Assembly: GCF_033115175.1 (NCBI RefSeq)
Contig: NC_084844.1
Span: 36,489,885 to 36,553,884, forward strand
Reading direction: 5' to 3'
DNA length: 64,000 nt
DNA from: Lepus europaeus
Taxonomy: Eukaryota > Chordata > Mammalia > Lagomorpha > Leporidae
The position numbers were made by a program, and so were the translations under genes. Positions 1 to 10,900 of this stretch are shown here, piece by piece; position 1 is the first letter of the stretch; each line of letters opens with the position of its first letter. The notes beneath the pieces are model-generated. The model saw only the letters and a program-made list of their open reading frames with translations, searched no databases and had not been told where the DNA came from.

Positions 1-137
1 AGAGACCCCAGGTATTTGAGCTATCACCTGCCTGCCAAGGTACACATCAACATGAAGCTAGAATTGGAAGTAGAGCCACGACTTGAACCCAGAAACTCTA
101 ATCCCAAGCACCTTAACCACTGTGCCTAATACTTGCT
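1..137 (-). repeat. C-SINE fragment cut by the window edge
   Basis: Antisense SINE text running from the middle of the element to its head (ttaaccactgtgcc at 114-127). Confidence 0.75.
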
Positions 138-416
138 CCCAGTGTAACACTGGGAAGGATGTTCCCCGATGAGATATTATCATATAATAGAATCCACAGG
201 GGTGGTGATTGACTTGATTATACTTGATATTCTTTTTAGTGTTTATCCTTAAATTTAGTTTAACAGTTATTTCTTTTTCCTAACCCACGTTTCTAGAAAA
301 ATAAAATAGTTCAAAAAAAAAAATACTGCTCATCTCTAATACAGATATTGTTAAGTTATTTGATTTGTTCAACAGACTAAATAAAGACTTGTCAAGTGGC
401 TGTTATGTGCCAGGTA

Positions 417-490
417 CTGAACTGGTGCCCATATGGGGTGCAAGTGCTGCAGACAGTGGCTTTTTCCACTGTGCCACAGCACTGACCCCA
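417..490 (-). repeat. C-SINE 5'-end fragment
   Basis: Only the antisense head remains: gtgcccatatgggg then actgtgccacagcactgacccc. Confidence 0.8.
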
Positions 491-499
491 TGATTTTGT

Positions 500-1245
500 T
501 TTTTAAAGATTGTGTTACTAATACAATTCACACAACATGAAATTCACCATTTTAAATTATACCATCCCGTGGCTCATAGTATATTCACAAAGTTTTGCAA
601 CCATCACTACCTAATTCTAGAACATTTCATCACCTCAAAAAGAAACCATTAACAGTTACTGTCTGTTTCCTCATACTCTACTGATTATTAATCTTCTATC
701 TGTATGGGTTTACCTATTCTAAATCTTTTTTAAAATGGAATCTTATGGTCTTTTGTGGCTAACTCACTTAGCATAATATGTTCAAGGATCACTCATATGG
801 TTGTGTCAGTGGTACCATTTTTTATGGCTGGATACGAGAAAATTCCAAAAAATTTGTGGCAAAATGAAATTAAAAGATGTTTATTTTGGGTGCAAAAAAT
901 CCTGAAATCTATGAATAGTCTTCATAATGTGCATGTTTTGTGAACTTTTTGAAGAAAGACTACTCCTTGTAATTTTCCATTGTACTTGCAGGACTGTATT
1001 TTGTTTATCCAGTCGTGTATTGGTAAACATTTGGGTTGTTTCTGCCTTTTGGCTATTGTAAATAATGCTGTTAGGAACATTCATGGATTGGATTTTTGTG
1101 TGGACATGTTTTCAATTCTGGGTATATAACCTTATGTTTAACTTTCTGAGGAACTGCTAAACTGTTTCTGTGGTGGTTGTACTATTTTACGTTTCTGTTA
1201 CCAGTGTATAAGGTTTCCAGTTTTTCTGTATCTTACCTACTAGCC
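500..1245 (+). mobile_element. L1M-type LINE 3' end, interrupted
   Basis: Recognisable old mammalian L1 3' sequence, such as ttttaaattata, ttagcataat.tgttcaagg, tttgggttgtttctgcctttt and aataatgctg. It is split by an inverted L1-tail element at 841-955. Confidence 0.75.
841..955 (-). mobile_element. Short L1-tail element inserted in L1M
   Basis: The reverse complement reads gtctttcttcaaaaagttca... and ends in a ttttttgcacccaaaataaac-like tail, the common 3' end of a lagomorph L1. Confidence 0.55.
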
Positions 1246-1403
1246 TTTTTTTTTTTTCCCCCTTTTATAGTTTTCTGTGTTTTATTTTCAGCAGTTTCAG
1301 CCCAGGACCTACAGGAGATGGGGCCTTCAGGGCACATCTAGGAGCCATTAGGTTATGTAGTTCTTATACTGGAAAATCCCTGAGCACATCCTTTTGTTTC
1401 AGC

Positions 1404-1731
1404 TTTTTTTTTTCTTTTCTTTTTTTTTTTGACAGGCAGAGTTAGACAATGAGAGAGAGAGACAGAGAAAGGTCTTCCTTCCGTTGGTTCACCCCCCAAA
1501 TGGTTGTTAAGGCTAGCACGCTGCGCCGATCCAAAGCCAGGAGCCAGGTGCTTCCTCCTGGTATCCCATGCGGGTGCAGGGCCCAAGCACTTTGGCTATC
1601 CTCCACTGCGCTCGTGGGCCACAACAGAGAGCTGGACTGGAAGAGGAGCAACCGGGACTAGAATCTGACACCCATATGGATGCTGGCACCGCAGGCAGAG
1701 GATTAACCAAATGAGCCATGGTGCCGGCCCC
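1404..1731 (-). repeat. C-SINE, young class
   Basis: Target-site duplication tgtttcagc at 1395-1403 and 1732-1740. The T-rich left end is the poly(A) tail. Confidence 0.95.
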
Positions 1732-2030
1732 TGTTTCAGCCATTTTGTCCAGGGACATTAGAAGCAAATAATCACTGTCATTATATTGATTAGTTTTCCA
1801 AAATCTTCAAAAGTCTCGCTTAACTCCTTGATTGTTATAAGTGATTGATTAGGAGTAGCCAATGCAGACATTTTGTACATCAACATAAGCAGTTTTTGTT
1901 GTGGAATATTGGTATTCTCTTCACTACTGAAAATGGCCATTAGCATCCTTAAATCTAATATCAGAGAGCCACTTTCAGAAACTTCAGAACTAATTCAGAA
2001 AAGTCATACTTAAAATTCTGTTCCTCAGAG

Positions 2031-2330
2031 TTGGCACTGTGGCGTAGCAGGTAAAACCACTGGCTGCTCCACTTCCGATCCAGCTCTCTGCTGTGGCCTG
2101 GGAAAGCAGTAGAAGATGGCCCAAGTCCTTGGGCCCCTGCAACCGCGTGGGAGATCTGGAGGAAGCTGCTGGCTCCTGACCTCAGAACCGTGCAGCTCCA
2201 GCCATTGCAGCCAGTTGGGGAGTGAACCAGTGCATAGAAGACATCTCTCTCTCTCTCTCTCTCTCTCCCTCTCCCTCTCTCTCTGCCTCTCCTCTATGTA
2301 AATCTGACTTTCAAATAAATAAATATTTTT
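2031..2330 (+). repeat. C-SINE with head deletion
   Basis: About 40 bases, including the catcccatatggg block, are missing between the head and ggctgctccac. The CT run is expanded at 2243-2284. Confidence 0.9.
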
Positions 2331-2565
2331 TAAAAAATTTCTGTTTCTTAAACATCATTACTACCAAAATTTTATTAGTCAAGTTTTCCAGAAAAATGAG
2401 AGATGTGTGTGCACATACACATGCACACAAATGCATTCATGTATGTATAGAAGTATAATCACATAAAATACAGATTGCAGATGAATAAGATACATATGAA
2501 TAGCAAATGCATAAATATATATGAGTAGGATATACAAGTATGAATATATATCTACATATATACTT

Positions 2566-2588
2566 TGTGTGTGTGTGTGTGTGTGTGT
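2566..2588. repeat. (TG)n microsatellite
   Basis: Eleven and a half uninterrupted TG units. Confidence 0.95.
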
Positions 2589-2809
2589 AGAAAGAGAGAC
2601 GTTGATTTATAATGGGAATTGGCTTATTGATTATGGAGGCCAAGAAATCTGATATTTGCCCTCTGCAAGTTTGAAGACCAGGGAAGCCAGTGATACAATT
2701 CAGATTAAGTTCAAAGGCCCAAGAAACAAGTGGTGGACAATGTTGATATCAGTATGAGTGTGAACCAAGAATGCCAGTATTCAAGTCAGGGGAACATAGA
2801 TGTTCCAGC

Positions 2810-3005
2810 TCAGAGAACCTTAGTCTATTGGATGTGAAATGTTACCTCATTGTGATTTTGATTTACATTTCTGTAATCACTGCTGATGTTGAGCATCTTG
2901 TGTTTGTTGGTCATTTATTTGTATGTCTTCTTTGGCAAAATCTTCTAATCTATTGCCTGTTGTTAATTAGGTTGTCTTTTATTGTTGAGTTATAAATTGT
3001 TTTTT
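2810..3005 (+). mobile_element. L1M 3' UTR fragment
   Basis: It contains gttacctcattgtgatttt, gatgttgagcatctt and gttgagttataaat, in the same orientation as 500-1245 and collinear with its consensus continuation. Confidence 0.7.
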
Positions 3006-3016
3006 AAAAGTTACCT

Positions 3017-3322
3017 TCAGGCTGGTGTTGTGGCACAGCAGGTTAAGCTTCTCCCTGTGACATTGACATCCCATAAGGCACTTGTTCTGTCCTTGTTGCT
3101 CCACTTCCAGTCCAGCTCCCTGCCAGTGTCCTGGGAAAAGCAGCAAAGGATAGCCCAGGTGGGAGATACAAATGAAGCTCCTGCCTTTGGCATGGCCCAG
3201 CCTTGGCCATTATAGCCATCTAGGGAGTGAACCAGTAGATGGAAGAGCAATATTTTTTTTTCTCTGTCTCTGCCTTCTCTCTAACTCTCATTTTCAAAAT
3301 AAATAAGTAAATATTTTTTTGA
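3017..3322 (+). repeat. C-SINE
   Basis: Head ggctggtgttgtggcacagc, tail caaaataaataagtaaat. Confidence 0.9.
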
Positions 3323-3511
3323 AAAAGTTACCTGCATCTTTGACATCAAGTTATATACTAAGTACTTCTCAGTTTTACAGGCTTATTCAGCAATCCACTG
3401 AGTAAGCATATCAGACTAAATATTGAATTGTTGTAGCCCATAAGTCTTAGGGCAAAACACATTTTAACTTATTCCATCTTGGAAAATAGTGGTGCTGTTA
3501 TTATTAGTATT

Positions 3512-3833
3512 TTAAAATGTATTTAGTTATTTGAAAGGCAGAGTTACAGAGAGGCAGGGACAGAGAGAGAGAGAGGTCTTCCATCTGCTGTTTCACTCCC
3601 CAAATGGTTGCAATGGCCGGGGCTGGGCCTCTCTGAAGCCAGGAGCCAGGAGCTGCTCCCTCTCAGTCTCCCACATGGGTGCAGGGCCCAAGAAGTTGGA
3701 CCATCTTCTGCTTTGCCAGACCATAGCAGGGAGCTGGCTCAGAAGTGAAGCAGCCAAGACTTGAACCGGCTCCCACGTGGGGTGCCAGCCTTGCAGGCAG
3801 TAGCTTTACCCACTGTGCCACAGCGCTCTCCCC
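3512..3833 (-). repeat. C-SINE just upstream of an APPBP2 exon
   Basis: Full-length antisense copy ending gtgccacagcgct; its head lies 91 bp from the exon at 3925. Confidence 0.9.
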
Positions 3834-3924
3834 AGTGGTGCTGTTATTTGATAGAGAGGCAGCTAGCATTTTCAGAATGACAAAAATGTTACCTTTATAA
3901 AATAACTTTTTTCTTCTCTTTTAG

Positions 3925-4076
3925 ACATTTACTTCATCATTGCTTTCAGGCTTTGATGGATCATGGTGTTAAAGTTGCTTCAGTCTTGGCCTACTCATTC
4001 AGTAGACGGTGCTCTTATATAGCAGAATCAGATGCTACAGTAAAGGAAAAAGCCATTCAGGTTGGCTTTGTTTTAG
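3925..4076 (+). CDS. APPBP2: APPBP2 coding exon, residues 77-127
   Basis: The acceptor is ctcttttag and the donor is G|gtaagt. The exon starts with one base completing residue 76 and ends with the first base of Gly127. The peptide opens [20 protein letters not shown]. Since about 76 residues are missing, one or more coding exons lie left of position 1. Confidence 0.96.
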
Positions 4077-4907
4077 GTAAGTAATGGTAATATAGAGGAT
4101 GACTTTGTCCTGTGATGGACCAGAATTCAACCTGCTAACAATAAAAGATTCCTCCAGGACTTTGCCAAAGTATGCATGAGGAGATTATGGGAACAACATC
4201 GAAAGAACTAGTTGTGATTTGTTGATTGTTAACTCTATGGCAAACACTGTAATAGGCATTAAATGAAATCTTTGTAAATGATAATGACATTCCAGTCAAG
4301 TGACAGTATTAATAGCATTTTTCATATGTGGAGGTAGAAAAGTTGACTGACTCAAGTCACATACTAGTAGAGGAGCTAAGTTTAGAATCCTGTTTCTATA
4401 TAATTCCAAAGTGCATATCTTTCTACCATGTCATACTGCCATCAGTCTCTTTCACGTGTCTGCTGTATGTTGTGTTATGGGATTTAATGCTTTTGTGGCA
4501 TTAATTTTTTCCATGTTTAAATTGAGGTTTATTCTGTGTTTCTTCATGGGAATATTATGAGGATAGTAAAATATAAATGTAGAAGCATCCTAAAAAATTT
4601 TGTATGCTGTACATAAAGAAAAATGTTTAATATTCGTATAGCATTTTAAATGGTTTTCACAAGTCTGTATGGATAAGTTGGTTCTAGGCAATTGTTTGCG
4701 TTGTTATGGCATTTCATTTTTTCTTCATGGTTAAAATGTTTCTTGAAATGATTGTAGATTTGCAGAAAGTTGTAAAAGATTATCTAGAGTCCTTTGAACT
4801 GTTTCTCTAGCAGCCTCCACTGATAATCTCTTTTAGAACTATAGGCAAAATCAAAACCAGGGAATTTTTTTTTAAAGATTTATTTGAAAGAGTTACACAG
4901 AAAGGAG

Positions 4908-4960
<53 letters not shown>

Positions 4961-7900
4961 TCTTCCATCTGATGGTTCACTCCCCAATTGACCACAACAG
5001 CAGGAGCTGTGCCGATCTGAAGCCAGGAGCCAGGAGCTTCTTCCTGATTTCCCACGTGGGTGCAGGGGCCCAAGGTCTTGGGGCATCTTCTACTGCTTTC
5101 CCAGGCCACGGCAGAGAGCTGGATCAGAAGTGGAGCAGCTGGATCTCAAACTGGCACCCATATGGAATGCCGGTGCTTCAGGCCAGGGCATTAATCTGCT
5201 GTGCCACAGCGCTGGCCCTAAAACCAGGGAATTTTATACTATTAACCCTTACAGCCCTTGCTTAGTTTTCTCATTTTTACATGCACTCATTGTGTGTGTG
5301 TGTGTGTTTCTGTGTAATTGGTTTCATGTAGATTTGTGTCACCCTCATTGCTGTCTGGATACAATACTGTTCTGTCACTATAGACTACCTTTTGTTTTTT
5401 AGGTTCTTACATTATTGTGTGCATATGCATGTTTTCTCTGTCACATGCATGTGCAAACCCATATGCATATACAAGGCTTTTCCAGCAAGCTTTCATCACG
5501 TCTTTAAATCTTTTTTTTTTTCAGTTGTTAATTTTTATTTATTTAAAAACAGGAGAGAGAAATTTCCCATCCACTGATTAATTCCCCATATGCTCATAAC
5601 AGCTGAAGCTGGATCAGGCTGAAGCTGGAAACTCAGTCCATATTTCTCACGTGGGTGGCAGGGACTCCAATACTTGAGCCATCACTTGCTGTTGTATGCA
5701 TTAGTTAGGAAGCTAGGATCAAGAATGGAGTGGAGACTGGAACCTAGGTATTCCGATATGAAATGCAGGTGTCCACACAGCATCTTAACAACTGTATCAA
5801 ATACCCACTGCTTTGCAGGGGCTGGCATTGTGAGGTAGCTGGTAAAGATGCCACCTGTGGCACTGGCATCCCATATGGGTGCCAGTTTGTGTCCAGCTGT
5901 TCAAGTCCAGCTTCCTGCTGGTTAGTCCATGTCAGAATGTCCAGCTCTACTTCTAATTCCAATTTGGTGCTGTGTGTACACTGGGATGTAGCAGGTGATG
6001 GCTCAAGTGTCTGGGTCCCTGACACAAACTTCGGAGAACAGTATCGAGTTCTTGGCTCCTGATTTTGGCCTAGCCCAGCCTCAACTGTCATGGTCATTTA
6101 TGGAATGAACTAGTAGATCAAAGGGACATCTGCTCATCTTCCTCTGTTTTGCTGCTTTTCAAATAAATTAATTAATAAAAAGCTATCTTCACAGACATCT
6201 ATTAAGGTCACAACACTCCATTGTTAGAGACATTCTTTGACTAATTTTTTGTGGCAACTTCTGTTCTATGAGGTAACTGAAAGAGTTAATGCTGAAAATT
6301 CTTTCCAGAAAAGAATATTCTTAGGTTGTTTCAGCAAATTGTCTTTGACCACTACAAAGAACTATTCTTTCTTTTTTTAAAGATTTGTTTGTTTATTTTG
6401 AAAATCAGGGAGAGAGAAGGTTCTTCTGGTTCACTCCCCCAACGGCTTTAATAAGCCACCACTGGGCCAGGCCAGAGCCAGGAGCCAGGAGCTTCATCTG
6501 GGTCTCTCATGTGGCTGGCAGGAGCCCAAACACTTGAGCCATGTTCTGCTGCTTTTCCAAGGCCATTAGCAGGGAGCTGGATCAGAAGTGGAACAACCAG
6601 GACATGAACCAGCGCCCACATGGGATGCCAGCATCATAGGCAATGGCTTTACCCACTCTGCTACAATGCTGCCCCTGCCCCCAGTTAATTTTAGATGGTC
6701 AGGGCAGGCATTGTGGCACAGTAGTTGAGTCACTGCTTGGGACATCCACATCCCAAGTCAGGGTGCCTGTGTCCTGCTTTGCTTCCAATCCAGTTTCATG
6801 CTACTGTACCCTCTGGGATGCAGCTCTGTCCTCCATATAGGAGACTCCAGGTGATTTTTAGACTTCCGGCTTCTTCCTTTCCTAGCCTTAGCTGCTGCAA
6901 GCATTTGGGGAGTGAACCAGAGGATGGAAGAGCTTGCTTTTTTTCTGCCCGTTTGTAACTCTGACTTTCAAATAAATAAAGATAAATACAAAACTTTAAA
7001 TTAAAAGATTTAGAAGTTAAAAATAACTTTAGATCTTGTAATAATCTATGAGGGAGAATAGTGCCAACCAAGCTAGTGTTCATTGAGTTTTTCTGTCAAC
7101 TCCACATATACTGTTACCAATCTGGCCATTGAAATGAATTTGATATCGGCAATAGAAGCAGTACTGACCGACTCATATTATCAGTCTTAATCCTAAAATT
7201 ATCTAAAGGAGTGAAAAAATTTCATACCAGAAGTATACAGTGGTAGATATTAAAAGACAAACCAATAAGCTCAGAGAGATACTTCACATGCCATTGATTC
7301 CACCCGTGTAAAGCATATGGTTCAGAGGTTCTTAGTACTTACACGCTAAAGCAAGTTGTGCAGACATCATTACAGATGCTTTTAGAATATTGTCTACCTC
7401 AAAAAAGAAACCCATACACATGAGCATTCTCCATTTCCCTCCAGCCCTAGGCAACTGTCAAGCTACTTTCTGACTATAAATGGACTCATAAAAATACATG
7501 GTCTTTGTTACTAGCTTCTTTCATTTATTGTAATGTTTTCAAGGTCCATCCATGTTGTCGAGAAAGAATTTATTTTTCATTAAGAGTTTTGAACCAGGTG
7601 TTGAGAGGACGGAAAGAGTAAAAATCCCTCTCTTTCTCTGTCTTCACCTCTTTCTATAATTTTGTCTTTCAAATAAAAAAATAAGTCTTCAGAGGCCAGC
7701 TCTGTGGCACAGTAGGTTAATCTTCTGCCTGCAGCGCCGGCATATATGGGCACTGGTTCTAGTCTTGGCTGCTCCTTTTCTAATCCAGTTCTCTGCTGTG
7801 GCCTGGGAAAGCAGTACAAGATGGCCCAAGTGCTTTGGCCCCCTGCACCTGCATGGGAAACCAGGAAGAAGCTCCTGGCTCCTGGCTCCGGATCAGCACA

Positions 7901-10900
7901 GCTTCAGCCTCCGGATCGGCACAGTTCCAGCCGTTGCGGCCATTTGGGGATTGAACCAACGGAAGGAAGACCTTTCTCTCTGTCTCTCCCTCTCAATGTC
8001 TGTAACTCTACCTCTCAAATAAATAAATAAAATCTTTAAAAAAAACTTTGCAAAAATGTGTTTTAGGATTAGAGAAACACAGTAAATTACTTTCTGTGTT
8101 ATAGCTATTGTAACTAATCCTGAATAGCACTGTGAGAGGTTCCTCCTAATAGCTAAGGTGGTATAATAACTACAGATTGAGCCTCTACAATCAGATTGAA
8201 TGGATTCAAGTCTTTTTACCTCATACCTTGTAAACTTTGGTTGTACTGTGCCTCAAGGTTTTTTTCTCTGTTAAATTGGGTTAGTAATAGTGTTTAAGTT
8301 GAATGCGTTGTGAAACTTGAATGAGAAAATTCATATGATATTATTAACACAATACAAAATGATTTACATAGTTAGTAAAAATGTATTAAATGTTAGGTAT
8401 TGTAAGGGGCTAAAATCCTTCAAAAAGGTAGACAATATTCTCAGCTAATGATGTGCAGTATGTTGAGTCTGTAGGAGGGCAGTTATTTAATTTCCTGCTT
8501 AAAAAAAGGAGGGAAACCAACTTGTCATATTTAAAATGGTTTTATTAATTTGAAAGAGAGATTTTCCAACTCCTGGTTCATTTCCCAAATGCCTGTAGTA
8601 ACCAGGATCAGGCAAGGCCAATGGCAGTAGCCCAGGACTCAGTCTGGTTTCCTACATGGATGGCAGAGACCCACCTGTTATCTCTCAAGGTGTGCATTAG
8701 CAGGAGGCTGGATTAGAAGTAGAGCTGGGAGTGGGGGTGGGGGTACCATTGTGACATAGTAGGTTAAGCTGTTGCCTGCAATGCCTGCATCACATATGGC
8801 GCTGGTTCGAGTCCCAGCTGCTCTGATTCCAATCCAGCTACCTGCTAAAACACCTGAGAAAGCATAGGAAGATGTCCCAAATGCCTGGGTCCCTGTACTC
8901 ACATGGGAGACCCGGCTGAAGCTCCTGTTTCTGGCTTCAGCCAGGCCCAGTTCTAGCCGTTGGGGCCATTTGGGGAGTGAACCAGCAGATGGACGATATC
9001 TCCTATACTCTGCCTGCATGACTCTGACATTCTTTTCTTCTTCTTCTTCTTCTTTTTTAAGATTTACTTATTTATTTGAGAGGCAGAGTTAGAGACAGGG
9101 AGATCTTCCATCCGCTGGTTAACTCCCCAAGTGGCTACAGTGGCCAGAGTTGGGCCGATCCAAAGCCAGAAGCTTCTTCCAGGCCTCCCATGTAGGGGTA
9201 AGGCCATAAGCAGAGAACTGGATTGGAAAAGGAGCAACCTGGACACAAACCTGTACCCCTATGGGGTGCTGGCACTGCAGACGGAGGCTTAATCTACGCC
9301 ACAACATTAGCCCCTGCTTTTTAATAAATAAAGTAGATCATAGAAAAGAAAGAAATAAACTACAACTCAACAACAGACATCACAATTAGAAAATGAGTAG
9401 GGCTGGTGTTGGGTTACAGTGGGTAAATCTCCTACTTGTGATGCTGGCATCCCATATAGCTGCCAGTTCATGTCCTGGTTGTTCCACTTCCCATCTAGCT
9501 CCCTGCAATGGCCTGAGAAAAGCAATGGAAGATGGCTGAAGTGCTTGGGCCCCTACCACCCACCTCGGAGACCTTGATGAAGCTCCTGGCTTTGGCCTGG
9601 CTCAGCCCTGACCATTACAGATGGGAGACTCTCTGTGTTGCTCCCTCTTTCTCTGAATCTTCTACAAATAAATAAATCTTAAAAATGAGTAGTAGAGCTG
9701 GGGTTTGAATCCAGGCACTCTAATATGGGATGAAGTGTCTTAACTACCACACCAAACACCTGCCCCTCATTGTCTCTCTTCTTGGTGATGTACTGCTATA
9801 ATAAGATTGAGTTTATTCATATATTTTTTCTTTTTTTTTTTTTAACCTTGTCTCTCTTATAATTTTCTTTTTTTTTTCTTTTTTTTTAAGATTTATTTAT
9901 TTGAAAGTCAGAGTTACACAGAGAGAGGAGAGACAGAGAGAGAGAGGTCTTCCATCCACTGGTTCACTCCCCAGTTGGCCACAATGGCCAGAGCTGCGCC
10001 GATCTGAAGCCAAGAGTTTCTTCCAGGTCTCCCACATGGGTGCATCTTGAGCCATCTTCTGCTTTCTCAGGCCATAACAGCGAGCTGGATCGGAAGTGGA
10101 GCAGCCAGGTCTTGAACTGGTGTCCATAAGGATGCTGCCACTGCAGGCGGTGGCTTTACCTGCTATGCCATGGCGCCGGACCCATATTCATATTTCTTAA
10201 TTTTCTTTATGGAATGCGGAGGTTGAAAGTTACGCATGTATTGCAAGATGAAAACATATGCAGAATAATTAGAATTTAGTCTGATTGTTATTCATTACCT
10301 ATAAAATTCAACTCTTAGGCAATAGAGAATTCTTTGAGGGTTAAAACTCTTGAAATCTCATTCAAAGTTCAGCTTTGATCCTAATTCCCTTAATTTGAAA
10401 CTTTTTTAGAAAATAAACCCTCACAATAAGTGACTGTTTCAGGCTGAATAGGGAACTTTAATATTATGAAATTTTTTAGTTTAGATACTCACTGTTTGGA
10501 TTCAAGAACTGTGTTATGTTACCTGAAGTTACTGGGTTTTCTTGTTCTTCAGGTGGCTTTCTTTCAGATGCAGGCTGGTACAGTGATGCTGAGAAAGTTT
10601 TCCTGTCCTGCCTTCAGTTGTGTACTCTCCATGATGAGATGCTTCATTGGTTTCGTGCGGTAGAATGCTGTGTGCGGTAAGTTGGAATGGATCCTTCAGC
10701 TATGCTCTGGTGGCACTGAGTGGCTTTTGTAGTTTAAGTTCTTCCAAGTATACTCAAGCAATTTGAGTAAGTGTCTGCTGGGGTATTTATATGTCAAAGT
10801 TTCACTAGTCTGGCCTTTCGTAGTTCATCTTCAAAATATGGTTAATTTGTTCTAGACAGCTTAGTTTAGATTGGATTATTACAAATCAGAATGTTTCATA

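Larger units (their letters stand above)
1..3924 (+). other. APPBP2 intron upstream of the first visible exon (partial)
   Basis: Holds SINE fragments, a broken L1M 3' end in two pieces and a GT microsatellite. Stretches 138-416, 1741-2030 and 2331-2809 show no coding or repeat signal I can name beyond short alternating-purine/pyrimidine DNA. Confidence 0.85.
8530..9766 (-). repeat. Old C-SINE split by nested insertions
   Basis: The left part 8530-8736 and right part 9691-9766 read continuously as one antisense SINE. agtagagctggg occurs at both break points. Confidence 0.75.
4077..10552 (+). other. APPBP2 intron, 6.5 kb
   Basis: Dense in C-SINEs. Between them, 4441-4852, 6991-7387, 8046-8529 and 10183-10552 are AT-rich with no recognisable feature; 4220-4440 looks like an old MIR. 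Confidence 0.9.
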
